Below, piece by piece: positions 1 to 10,858 of a stretch of DNA of 64,000 nt (the first letter of the stretch is position 1; each line of letters starts with the position of its first letter). Made by a program: the position numbers and the translations under genes. This DNA is from Magnolia sinica. Taxonomy: Eukaryota; Streptophyta; Magnoliopsida; Magnoliales; Magnoliaceae. The stretch is from the NCBI RefSeq assembly GCF_029962835.1, contig NC_080583.1, positions 2,696,001 through 2,760,000 of the forward strand, in the 5' to 3' direction. The notes below the pieces were generated by a model. The model had not been told where the DNA came from. It ran no database searches and worked only from the letters and a program-made list of their open reading frames with translations.

Positions 1-766
1 AGACAAAGCGCCCTCACTCTGATACCATTTGTAATACCCCCAACCCCTTCGGTAAGATATTGTCCGCTTTGGCTGGTACTCACTGTCCACCTTCACGGCT
101 TTGTTCTCGCAGACGGAAGCGGTTAGCGAACCACCAGCAAAACGCGTCTTACCCTTAAGGTCGAAACCCGATAAGACACATTTTGCGGGTGGTTCACTAA
201 CCGCTTCCGTTTGCCAGAACAAAACTATGAAGTGGACAGTGAGTGCCACCAAAGCGGACAATATCTTACCGGAGGGGTCGGGGTGTTACAAATGGTATTA
301 GAGCGAGGGCGCTCTGTCTCCCGAGGGGGGTGGGTGTTAGTGCCCGTCCCACATCGGAAAGGGAGAGCCCGAAGATCTGGGTTATATGTGGGGCTTCGGC
401 CTTCAAGGGTAAGACGCGTTTTGCGGGTGGTTCGCTAACCGCTTCCACATGCGAGAACAAAACCGTGAAGATGGATATTATACCAGCCAAAGCGGACAAT
501 ATCTTACCGTTGGGACTAGGGTGTTACAAATGGTATCAGAGCAAGGGCACTCTGTCTCCCAAGGAGGGGTGCGTGTTAGTGCCAGTACCACATCGGAAAG
601 GGAGAGCTCGATGATCTGGGCTATATGTGAGGCTTTGACCTTAAGGGTAAGACGCGTTTTACGGGTAGTTCGCTAACTGCTTCCGCCTGCGAGAACAAAG
701 CCGTGAAGGTAGACATTGTGTCAGCCAAAGCGGACAATATCTTACCGGAGGGGTCGAGGTATTACA
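1..766. mobile_element. TRIM-like short LTR array (family A), one inverted and three forward LTR copies
   Basis: This looks like a non-autonomous short LTR retroelement in tandem form. Forward LTRs are at 335-528 and 574-766 (about 194 bp, beginning TGTTAG and ending TTACA). A partial forward LTR ends at 290. Between LTRs are only 44-45 bp, opening with the plant primer-binding motif TGGTATCAGAGC (531-542), which pairs with initiator tRNA-Met. Bases 1-160 carry the same LTR and interior in reverse orientation, so the left side is head-to-head with the array. No coding capacity is seen. It is a fossil or passively moved element. The copies differ from each other at many sites, so the array is not very recent. 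The window edge cuts the left side. Confidence 0.75.
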
Positions 767-886
767 CTTTGCCCTATAGGGTAAAGTGGGGTAGCTTTGG
801 CCAGGCCCAACTCTCTTAAGCCCCGACTCTACTTAGGCTAAAAGGACCTTGGTCATAGTCTTTGCCTTATAGTGTAAGGTCACACT
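767..886. other. short spacer with no recognised feature
   Basis: Spacer between the TRIM-like array and the target duplication of the solo LTR. No ORF or repeat was recognised. Confidence 0.4.
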
Positions 887-891
887 GGGGC

Positions 892-3800
892 TGTAACATC
901 CTTGATTTTCACTGTTTTGGATTTCCAAAAATTCATCAATTTTTATTTTTATTTTTATTTTATTTAATTAACCTAAATATTACTTAATGACCATTAGCAC
1001 TCAATGTCAGTTTATACAGGGTGTACCAGTGAAGAACCGCACAAGTCCGGTTAATCATGTAACGTCCTGTCCAACCAGAACAGTGTACTGAGGCGTCCTC
1101 GTAGGATTTGCCGCAGGACCGTTCGTTTAAATTACTCATGGTTTGGTGTCATAACTAAATTAAGTTAGGATTAGCCCATTAGAGTAGACCAGTCGGGTTG
1201 TGATTGGGCCAAGTGCGGGCCGTCAAGCCAAATGGCCATTTACACTTGGCAGCAGCCCGTGCGGGCTATACCGCGATATAGGAAGGTCAGAAAATTATAA
1301 AAATCGAGGGGAGCATAGATCTCACTGGGCTTGGGGACCATCGTGGACCACGGACCCAGTGGACACCCAGAAGTGTAATCTGGCACTTGCCAGATGCGCC
1401 CCACCAATACCAAAATTGGAATCTGACACGTGTAAATAAAACTGAAATGTAAGACATTTCAGTCATCAGATTTCTTCATAATTTATGATGAGGGTCTAAT
1501 GTATTTTTCTACACCCGCCCACAAAATCTGGGTCCGATCGTGGCACGGTGACCGTTGATCGCGAATCAGACCCGTGCGACCAAACCCCATATCTGATCAT
1601 TCCCAAATTTTGCATGGCCCTTCATCGGGCCAAGGAACACCTATCCTATAAATTTCATGGTCAGAGGGCCACCAGAACTGCCTCGATTCTCCAAACGAGA
1701 TCTAGATCGCTCGTTGGTGGACCACTAGATCCAGAACTATAGAATAATGTCCATCCCATTGGGCTTGACGTCCATCACGGGAATCGGACCTGGGTACGGT
1801 CCAGAACCGATCAACTTGAGCTGAAGAACGAGTGCATGAGAAGTGCAAATACCCTAAAGGAAGGAGTTGGAACTTAAGTGAATTGAGTCGTTCATTCTTA
1901 TGCAAAGTTGAGGATTTCGGACCGTCGGTTTGTAACCAAACTTTACCCATGGAGTAAGGATATTTCCCTTCTCATATCTATATAGCCGCGGCCCTGATTG
2001 ACTATCGGTGACCGTTGAACAGACTTCTTATCATATCTGTCGATCGGCGCATCCAAATGGCGGGCCAATCATATTCATACGTAGATCATCACTAGGGCTA
2101 GCTATCCTACGGTGTATATTGACTTGTACACCCCATAGTGGGCCCTAGAGGCTAGAAAGACCCTCTCATAGGTCTAGTATAGTGAAAACCCATCCCTTAG
2201 GGCCATTTACACCAAACCTGAGACTATATAAAGGCCTCATTTGGGGCACCCCTCTCCCCATACGAATTTGCCCTAGAGAAAGGAAAGAGAGAAGAGAGAA
2301 AAGAGAGAAAGGGAGAAGAGGAAGAGGAGAAAGGAGGAGAAAGAGAGAGGAAGAAGAAAGGAAAAGAGTATGTGGTAGGAGGTGGGGCCCAAGGAAGCTC
2401 AAACTTGCAAACTCTCTACCCATTCTCCAAGGAAACCTCCACCAAACCCACCCATGCCAAGAAGAGAAGGTAAGAATGGTATATTTTCCTTCAATAGAGC
2501 AACTTTGTGTAGATTTATAGGCATTAATGTTGTCCTCTTAATTTTGATTTAGGAAATGGTTGTTTTACCCAAATCCTCAAACCCTAAGATCTCAAAGAAT
2601 GGAAATCTCCTCTTAAGGTGCGGACTATTATCCTTAGGTGGCCTAGCACCAATTATAGTTGGAGTTTAATGATTTTGTTTGCTTGGTGTGTTGTATGGAA
2701 GAATCTAGAAAAACCTAGGAATGACATATTGTTGGAATTGTATGAATTGCATGTTTATTTCTCTTTGATGTTAATCTTGCCTCTTTCATAATCTAGTGTA
2801 TGGATGATTACATGCTCATGTATGGTTGATTTCTTCTTCTCATATGTGTTGCTTCGTAATTCGTATGATTTCATTACTCTTGTGTGTATGATTTCTCAAC
2901 ATGGACGAAGTGTTAACTTCCTCAATAACCCACACCACACACATACACTTTATTATAATATTGATGATTTTGCTTGTAGGAAAATTTGAATTGTATGTTG
3001 AGCAATATGAGATCAAGGTGTTGAATATGTTTGATGTTACATTGATAGTTGGCATGCTATGAGTCACTATTCCTACCCTTGGGTTGGTCAGGAGCATGAG
3101 GAGAGCGAAGGTGGTTCCGTTGGTAGGACCACCTTGAGGCTAAACCCATGGGTTTGGACGAGTACGTGTGGGCGGCAGTAGTTAGGCTACATAGGTCGCT
3201 TGTACCCGATGTCGTTCCGCCACATACTTGCCTGGGCTCGTGCGGTTCAGTCCACTGGCTGACCCACCTAGTTTGTTAACCTTGTTTGCTCACACATATA
3301 TGAAAACTGGAACACCCCACCACCGTTGTACCCCATTGATACCGGATAGAATATTGATTCACAGTCTCGTGAGCCAGGCATGGTGGAATGGGACAATATG
3401 TCCGAGCTGTCGGCCTACGCTGGGGTGACACGCCTCCCCGTAGTGACCGCGAGCGATCCCCTTTTTTCTTAGCACTCCTCATGTGCTTGAAGTCAAGGAT
3501 GGAGAACCCGACGGGATTAAGGATCGCAGGGTCTTGGCCTCATACGTTGGGGGGCATTGGCCTCGCAACTAGTTCACGACATTTGATACGTGGGGTGTAT
3601 CAGATTCCCAAATCTACTGGATGAATGGACTTAACTAAGAACCTGGTTAACATCATCATTACATGGCATTAGCTAGGTTGGCGACTCGGCAGTCGAGGTC
3701 GCACTGAGGGAGTGTTGCATTGGCGATCGTTAGATGTTGTCGCACGAGGGAGCGTTGTGGTGAGGGCATACATCATATCATTCTGCATCCATGCACATTA

Positions 3801-4173
3801 ACAAGACTAGATAGATGTTTATGATTGAGTATTTTTCATTAAATTCTTATTATAATTGATGCTTGTTGCGACTTAAGGCTAATAGCACCCACTGAGTTGA
3901 TCACTCACTCCCACTCTAGAATGGTGTTTTAAAACACCAACCAGACCCGTTCATAGATGCAGGTAATACAGATTTCATGGAGCCTGACGATGCGAACCTC
4001 GAGGAGGAGGATGAGTTCCCTTACTTCCAGTTGATGAGCAGGACCCCGTCGGATCAGTAGATGGGTCGTTGGATCGCTGCGCAGAGGGCTCAGCTTTATT
4101 CCTTTTTGACATATTATTCTTTGTGATTTTGTTGGGTGACACCATGTGTGACCTTTTATATTTTTCTTGGTCA

Positions 4174-4204
<31 letters not shown>

Positions 4205-4380
4205 GTATGCTAGTTCTCTTTCATTTCAGTCGGCAGGTGCATTTGTGCTTCATGTTCCAGGAACTCCAGGCTGCGCATTTAAACATAGATTAATCGCATA
4301 TTAATGAAAATCGATTACAAGTGACCCCGGGAACTCGGGAGTCGGGCGTATGCACGACCCCCGATTTTCAGGGTGTTACA
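892..4380 (+). mobile_element. 3.5-kb solo LTR with 5-bp target duplication
   Basis: The segment starts TGTAACATCC and ends GGGTGTTACA, the typical inverted ends of plant LTRs. It is flanked by a perfect 5-bp direct repeat GGGGC at 887-891 and 4381-4385. No second LTR, gag or pol lies inside, so it is read as one solo LTR left by recombination between the two LTRs of a Ty3/Gypsy-like element; LTRs this long are known in the Tekay/Del group. A TATA-like stretch (tatataaagg at about 2226) followed by a purine-rich tract (2280-2370) could mark the old transcription start. ORFs in the purine tract are low-complexity and not genes. The perfect target duplication suggests a fairly young insertion. 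Confidence 0.75.
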
Positions 4381-4468
4381 GGGGCAAAGTATGGTAAAAA
4401 AAAAAAAAGCATGACAAGATAAAAGATTCAAAATAAGTTTGAATCTAAGAAATGCTTTGCAATATTGC

Positions 4469-5345
4469 ATCTACGTGGACGAGTCCCACCATATAAATGG
4501 ATTTAATGATAGGAGCATGATAGTCACACATTAAAATTTTATTTTTAAATTACAAATGAAAGCTGAATCTCCAAATCTACCTCGACGAGTCCCACCATAT
4601 AAATGGATTTAATGATAGGAGTATGAAAGTCATTGGTGATATAGAAAACTGGTTAGCCTTCCCTAGACCTTCATGTGGCTGCACAAGAAGAAAATAAAAG
4701 AGACCCTGGCTAAAACAGGGGATCATCCGATGCCAAAGTCAGGCTGAGGAATTCGGGTCTAGTTGACCAAGGAGTTTTATACTAGAGATTGTGCATACCT
4801 TTCACCATTAGAAGCGTCTCTATTTACAGATTAAGAAAGGCGGTGGCATAGTGGGGGTTTCCTCATTTAGTAGGAATAGAATCCATTTTGGGAATCATGG
4901 TGATCACCCTAAATTCTCGGTTGAGATCTCGGGCAAATTCGTATCGTGATAGGCTTCCTGGATCTTCGGCTAGGATCTTGGGCGAAGGAGGTCAGATTTT
5001 GATAGGAGGTGGTCAGTGCCGACCTGAAGTATATCGGCCAGGGACATGCTGACCTGGGACCTGCCAACCTGAAGTGCATCGGCCCGGGATATGCTGACTT
5101 GGGTCCTGCCGAGCTGGGTTATGCTGAGCTGTTTCCTTAGTCGAGTCTGCGGATTCCTTTCATTGAAGTTTGTGATCCCTCTTGTTGGCAGGACATCGAG
5201 CTCGGGTTTGGAGTTTCTATTATTGCGCGGCTTGGCCGAATGCATAAGGTTCTGACCTGACCTGTTCCCATTGGTCGGTCTATTTTTCCCTATAACAGTC
5301 ACACATTAAATCTTTATTTTAAAATTACAAATGAAAGCTGAATGA
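4469..5345. repeat. about 105-bp tandem duplication, second copy split by an LTR insertion
   Basis: The segment from about 4469 is repeated from about 4574; both copies carry gacgagtcccaccatataaa. The second copy stops at 4633 and resumes at 5298 with gtcacacatt, where it again matches the first copy. The interruption fixes the ends of the inserted element exactly. Confidence 0.75.
4634..5297 (-). mobile_element. small solo LTR, reverse orientation
   Basis: A 664-bp insertion reads TGTTATAGGG to ATATCACCA on the minus strand, with TG...CA ends. It is flanked by GTCAT (4629-4633) and GTCAC (5298-5302), an imperfect 5-bp target duplication. It interrupts a tandem repeat, so the empty site can be seen in the neighbouring copy. 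No coding domain is visible. The minus-strand ORF over part of it matches no family I recognise. Confidence 0.6.
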
Positions 5346-6639
5346 GATCCTCACAAGTGCCTTTAATTCTTTTTTATACGATAGTTACCCGTTTAATTAT
5401 TAAATTGAACCGATGGGTCAAGATGGGCAATTCATCATTAGCCTTGGTCCAATTTGAGTTTAGACATTGGACATAGATTTTAAGCCCAAACCCAACCTTT
5501 TAACAATATTTAGAAGCCCAAGTGCTAGCCAAGCTCATTCTCACTCCTAAGAACAAGCTTATTTTTACAAGGATTTATGTTTAGAAACATTTCCATGCAT
5601 ATAGTTGCATTAGGAATTCTTGATTATTAGAAATTCAGTGCTGCGAAAGCACCTTAATCTGGATTGAAACAAATAAGAGAAAATGAAAAAAATTAAAGCA
5701 ACGACATAAAAAATGTACGATTTTTTACATGGAAAACCCTTATAGAAAAAAACCATGACACAAAAGCGACAATCAATCTACTATTCAGAAAAGATTACAA
5801 TGATGGGGAGAACTTATAATAAAAACTCTAGCTCTTTCTTCTTACTCTTAAAAAATAGAAAAAATAATAAAAATAAAAAACCTATAATTGTAACTCTCTC
5901 TTAACTCTAACATAACTAACCTTAAAACCTACCATTTCAAGAAGGAAATGTCAAAAATACCAGATCGTAATGTATTAACAGTTATGAATGAACTTCTTTA
6001 TTTGGTAACAGTAGTATCGTAGATTCTTTCGAATGTTATACAATCACCAAGCATAAAAATGATCGAGTCTTGTATTGGACTAATCCGATTAGCTACGAAG
6101 AACCTCGAGCAAACCGACATTGGTTGTAAAGTATCCCGTATAATTCTAATTATTGTCAATTGTTCGTGTTCAACTTCGGTCAACTGTATACGTTCAAGAT
6201 AGCCGACACAAGGCGGGACTATCCTCATACTTAAGTAGTTTGCAAGACTTGACCCATTACAATAAAAATATAGATTACCATCTACGCAACTATGTTCACA
6301 TCAATAGCATTTTATCATAATAAGGTATATCAATTCAAGACATACGAATCAACACAATCCAACATATAGGAATGCAATCTCACATATATCAACAATTTCA
6401 ATTCAATACCCCACAAGGGTATAATAACATAACTCAAGTACCACCATCATAATCCAATGTATGTCAACACGAACCAATACCGCATCAATAACCTAAGTAA
6501 CATAGCTAAACATAATCCTAATAGTAGAGACCTTATGTTGATCAAGCATTTCTTCAAACATGTTAACTACTAATGATAACAACATTAGAGTTAGTAATAA
6601 TAAAGTAAATGTGACCCGAATATCGTATGGATTGCTAAG
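5346..6639. other. AT-rich intergenic DNA with no recognised gene
   Basis: AT-rich sequence with many short A and T runs. I see no gene, tRNA or clear terminal repeat. The only longer ORF (minus strand, 5998-6228) has no recognisable domain. Confidence 0.4.
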
Positions 6640-7814
6640 CTATAACAAAAATCATTGACTAATATCCTCAAGGGTTGATAAATGAAAACTTAGAAAAATA
6701 GTCTCCACCTTAAGAGGTTTTCCCTCAACTTAAGGCATTTATAGGGTTCGGGTTTTTGGAAAAATCACATACTCCTATCCAAGGACCAAAGCCATTATGA
6801 GGTTCATTAGATTTTAACCTAGAGGAACTACGAGTGGGAAGTGAAATCCAAATGTTATCTCTGATCATGAATGAAAGGGATTCATTGGAAATCAAGGAGT
6901 GCCTAAGGCTTCAATTGAAGGGGAGGAAGGCAAGAGGATGTCAAGCCTCACAAGCATTTAATTTCCTTCTCTCTTCTCTCCTCTTAGGGAAAAAATCGTA
7001 TAAAGTGAAAGGGTGGGCCAAATTGGGCTTTTTATAGCACTAGAAGTGGTGTAAATGGCACCAAAGGCCAAGTGTGAGGTATACTAACCTTATGGGATGT
7101 CATTTTCAACTATTAGGGCCCACAGTAAGGTGTATGAGTCGATCTACACCATGGGATAGGTGTCCTTAGTGGGGATCTACATATGAGTGCAATCGTTCTA
7201 ACATTTAGATACTTTAATTGATGGGCAAAGTTCTAATTCAGTTCGACGGTTACCAGTCATTGGTCGGAGTCACGACTATACGAATATGTGTAGGGTATTC
7301 CTAAATTATTGCCTTTAATTTGATCGAAATCTAATAGTTCGAAAGCAACAACTTTGGCAAAAAAAATGGATATGGACATTCAGCTTAACTTCATAATGCT
7401 TCCTAAGGTATTCGTGCATCCCATGAGCTCGGCTTGCAAGCTTGAGTTGAATAATTCAAAACAAGAACTCAGTTTAATGTTCATAATGGATGTAAAGTCC
7501 GATAAGACGAACGTTTTTCTATAATTTTATGTTTAGTGGCCCACTAGCGAGCAGTCCAGAGCTAGTTCGGTTAATCTGAGCATTTCTTGAATAAGTTAAG
7601 ACATGAGATTTCTCGTGCATGATGACTAGTGTTTGGCTTTGCTAAGTTCATAACGCGACATATTCGCAAATAGTGAAAACGATTATTCAGTCATAGTTGT
7701 ATGAAATAATCGATTTGTAGGCTAACCATGGTAACAAATTGAGTTCATATGATTTTCTAATAGTGACACTCATGTTTTGCTAGGGTCGAGTACAGAAAAA
7801 TCTAGGATGTTACA
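6640..7814 (-). mobile_element. antisense LTR fragment related in layout to the 3.5-kb solo LTR
   Basis: Read on the minus strand from 7814, the sequence opens TGTAACATCCTAG, like the start of the solo LTR at 892. Further in, it has a TATA-like element (tataaaaagcc at about 7032-7037) and phrases resembling that LTR, such as ggtgtaaatggc. The far end is not defined, so the left boundary is approximate. It is a degraded Gypsy-type LTR; the family is inferred from similarity inside the window only. Confidence 0.45.
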
Positions 7815-8283
7815 TTATCCTAACATAATTAACCTTGAAAGGCACACTTTCAATAGGGAAATGTAAAAAATATCTCTCCAATGGTTCCCTAACATGTGAG
7901 CCTTTCTAATATGTGAAACATAGGTCCCGTAAGCTACTAAAAGTGAATAAATTCATAGTGATTTTGATGTCACAATTTTAATATTGACATTTTGATCACA
8001 TTTGTGAATTGTCCATTAAATCTAATTCAATCTTTGCTTTGCTACCGTGAAAAAATCACAACAAACAAATGGCCCTGAATGATTGTGAACAGACCAGTTT
8101 TCTATATACAATTTTAGAAGTCTATTTTTGCATACCATTAACTAGTCCAGATCAATAGATCTACATTAAATTTTGAGTTGACCCATAAAGAGTGGACTAG
8201 CCTAGTGGACCGTCTAGGTAAGTGATACTAATGTAAATCAGTCCAAATGTAACTATGCGCATGTCAAAGCAACCCATGTGAGG
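7815..8283. other. intergenic DNA with no recognised feature
   Basis: AT-rich DNA between the antisense LTR and the left edge of the duplicated tRNA/methyltransferase segment. Nothing was recognised. Confidence 0.4.
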
Positions 8284-8392
8284 TCATATATCGTTCAAAA
8301 CATCCCTAAGTGGGTAAACATGCGGTAGAGATTTTAAGACCCCAAGACTATTTTACGATTTATAATTAATATAATGCAAACTTTTATATCAA

Positions 8393-8465
8393 TCCATTGT
8401 CGTCTAGTCCGGTTAGGATACCTCGCTTTCACCCAGGCGACCCGGGTTCAAATCCCGGCAATGGA
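8393..8465 (+). tRNA. tRNA-Glu (UUC), copy A, with an anticodon-stem mismatch
   Basis: A 73-nt cloverleaf without an intron. The acceptor stem is TCCATTG/CAATGGA, fully paired. The D-arm contains GTCTAG...GGTTAGGAT (A box), the anticodon loop is CTTTCAC with anticodon TTC, and the T arm is CCCGGGTTCAAATCCCGG (B box). The anticodon stem reads CCTCG against CCAGG, leaving a C-C mismatch at the fourth pair; copy B is paired there. A T-run at about 8481 could end Pol III transcription. It may be expressed but less stable. It lies 172 bp upstream of the methyltransferase start codon, so Pol III and Pol II promoters are packed together. Confidence 0.9.
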
Positions 8466-8637
8466 AATTTTAATTAATTTTTTATTCCATTTTAAAAAAA
8501 ATTTATTTTTCGAACCGCGCATGAACAATCGCGCTACGCCATAGTATTTTTATTTTTTTATTTTTTTTCCGCTGCAGCTAGGGTTATTCTGATCTGTCCT
8601 TTTTTCTTTTCCCTTTTTTCTTTTCCCCTACGTTTCC

Positions 8638-9369
8638 ATGGATCGGATCGAGATCGGGCGGCAGGAAGACGTCGCTGCTCCATCGTCTGCTTTGGCCTAC
8701 CTCGATCCTCACTACTGGTGAGATCCTAAACGTTAATCTGAGCTCTCGATCGATCCGCTTCCGGTCTCATTTTCTCCAGCTTTTTTGTGCGATTTTTGCT
8801 CAATTTCACTCTTGTAGATGGCGTTTTCCGTTGATTTTCTAGAATCGTAAGTTTTGTGGAGATTTTTGTGGTATTTTCCTTAAATTTATAATTTTTCCTG
8901 TAAATTTTTGTTCTTATCTCGAGATTTTAATTTTAAGCTGGATTCAAGCTAGTAGGACTTGAATTCTGAGGTTTCTGGAGAAACTTGTAATGGGCTTTTT
9001 ATGTTTTTTACATAATAAAAAAGAAAAGAACTTTCTGTTTGAATTCCTTATAAGTTTTTTTTTTTTAATCTGAATTTTGATTTTCCACTCTTTAAATTGT
9101 ACCTTCTGCTTGAATTTTTCATACTAAGTGCATCTTACAGAAGATTCTTATTCAGTTTTCTATAATATTTTATGTTCTTGTTTGATTCTTAAATTTATTA
9201 ATTTACTTATTTCAGATAACTTTCTGTTTGGATTTCTCAATCTTATGGCATTTGCTTGGTCGGATTCTTCAGGGATCGCCGTTTCTCCTTTGAGGAGCAC
9301 TATGAATGGTTTAAGGAGTATTCTCATTTCCAACATCTTATCCAGCAGCACATAAAATCTTCAGACTCT
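8638..9369 (+). CDS. methyltransferase exons 1-2, copy A (alternative or redundant 5' end)
   Basis: Exon 1 is 8638-8717 (MDRIEIGRQEDVAAP... to ALAYLDPHY), with donor GTGAG. Exon 2 is 9273-9369 (W-DRRFSFEEHYEWFKEYSHF...), with acceptor TTCTTCAG and donor GTACGT. Both are identical to copy B at 11199-11930. Exon 2 starts in phase 2 and ends in phase 0, so splicing exon 2A to exon 2B would shift the frame. Copies A and B must therefore be used as alternatives, each joining exon 3 at 27579. Copy A has its own upstream region and could drive an alternative transcript with an even longer intron 2 (18.2 kb). Whether it is expressed cannot be told from sequence. Confidence 0.8.
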
Positions 9370-9758
9370 GTACGTATCAATTTGATTTTCTGAACGTTTC
9401 CCTTCCGCTTCGATTCATTTGTATATGATTGTTTAGTGGTGGATTGGTGCTCAGTAGGTAGGAATGAATTTCTAATTAGAAGTGAATGTACTAATACAAT
9501 GTTGGATCAGCATTTTCTTGGCCAATAAACTGTAAATGTGGGTCCCACTTTGTAGAGATTGATATAGTTCATATGGTGGGCCCCATGGTGGATTCAAAAT
9601 ACCACAAGGATCATGCCTGTTAGATGAGATTGGATGCCATGATTCCCAGTGGTTTTAAGGGCCTAGCTTGACGCGTTCCATCGGAACTGGGGCCTTGTTT
9701 GGCGTATTGGTTAGGTTTTGAGCATTTCGTACCAAAGCCAACACCATGTCTTGTGTTC

Positions 9759-10239
9759 AGGGTATCCCAAATCGGTTACGTATCGGTAGTAGCGCCGTGA
9801 CATGCTGAATGCAACGGTGGGACCCGTTAAAGCGTCTGAGGGTTAAAGCGGCGTTCACGAATTCTTTGACCTAACGGCCAGTTTACGGTCATGAGCCATA
9901 ACGGCCAAACGGCGTTACTGGATCCATGATTGCTGTGAGCCCTAAAAAAAAACAAAACAAAAAAAAACTCACCTTTTTTTCCTTTCTTTTCTTCTTCTTC
10001 TTTCTTCTTCTTCTTCTTCTTCTTCTTCTTCTAGTATCTTGGGAATGATTGTAATGGTGGAGGCCATGAGTATTCTGCACTCTCTCGCTTCTCTCTTCTT
10101 CTCTCTCTTCCTCCCCCTTCCCTCTTTTTTCTTTTCTCTCTTCCCTCTTTTTCTTTCTTTCCTTCTCTCCTTTTTTTTTTTTTAATCGTGTAGGTACGTG
10201 TCACGCAAGACACACTCCTCGAGCTCGAGTTGTACGAGG
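9759..10239. other. unique DNA between the duplicated copies, with a pyrimidine-rich tract
   Basis: This starts where copy A homology ends. It contains a long CTT/TTC-rich tract (about 9972-10180). Arg/Lys- or Glu-rich ORFs on the opposite strand come from this tract and are not genes. Confidence 0.5.
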
Positions 10240-10735
10240 TTAAAGGAGATCAAAGTTATATGGGCTCCACTGATGTATTTATTACATCTACATTCTATTT
10301 TGAGATCATTTTAGAGCACCGCCCAAAAATGACTTATATCCGATATCATTGGCCCCAAAAAATGAAAAAGTTTTTTACTTAAAAAGAGGGTCGTTTATTT
10401 TCCTAAGTGATACCCAATGGGGATTAGTTATTTTTACCTTCTCCTATTTTCCAGTCATTTTAGAGGATTCAAAAATTAGTTTTAAATTTATGGCCCCAAA
10501 TAAAAAATGGTTTAAATCTATTTAAAATTTTTTAAATAAATTTATTTTAATTAATTTTAATGTAATCATTTTTAAAAAAAAAATGATGTTAAAATTTTCA
10601 TCAAAAATTTATTTGGTATAACATTTAATTATTGTTTTTTTTATTCAATTCACTTTTCATTCATTTTTGGGTATGCCCTAAAATTATTTGGAAAATCGGA
10701 TGGATAAAACATATATCAGGGTGGGGCCCAAAAAC
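10240..10735. mobile_element. diverged MITE of the dominant family (family 1)
   Basis: The left end reads atgggctccactgatgtatt and continues with gagatcattttagagc...cccaaaaatga, the layout of family-1 MITEs elsewhere in the window. The right end reads ggataaaacatatatcaggg then tggggccca, the inverted counterpart. It lies in the spacer between the two copies of the duplicated segment. Confidence 0.55.
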
Positions 10736-10802
10736 TTTCCGGTTTACTTTAATGGGTCCCTCCTAACAATTAAATAATTTAAACGGCAATTTTTAAAATT
10801 TA

Positions 10803-10858
10803 AAAGGAGATCAAAGTTATATGGGCTCCACATGATGTATTTATTACATCTAGTACGT
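10803..10858. mobile_element. truncated MITE left end abutting copy B
   Basis: About 50 bp repeat the left end of the MITE at 10242 (agatcaaagttatatgggct). The match then breaks off at the exact left edge of duplicated copy B, so this marks the breakpoint. Confidence 0.55.

Larger units (their letters stand above)
8284..9758 (+). repeat. segmental duplication, copy A (tRNA-Glu, promoter, exons 1-2)
   Basis: This 1475-bp segment recurs at 10859-12319. By eye the copies differ at one base (8424 versus 10999) and by a 14-bp indel in a pyrimidine tract just before the start codon. Homology begins at tcatatatcg and ends at cttgtgttc, with unrelated sequence outside. Each copy carries a tRNA-Glu, the methyltransferase promoter and start codon, intron 1, exon 2 and about 390 bp of intron 2. 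The near identity indicates a very recent duplication, or a false duplication in the assembly. Confidence 0.95.

Noticed and set aside
2182-2520. 112-codon ORF rich in Arg, Glu and Lys
   Set aside because: It lies in a purine-rich tract of the solo LTR and is low complexity.
9128-9355. 75-codon ORF occurring twice (also 11689-11916)
   Set aside because: It repeats only because the segment is duplicated; the true exon 2 is in another frame.
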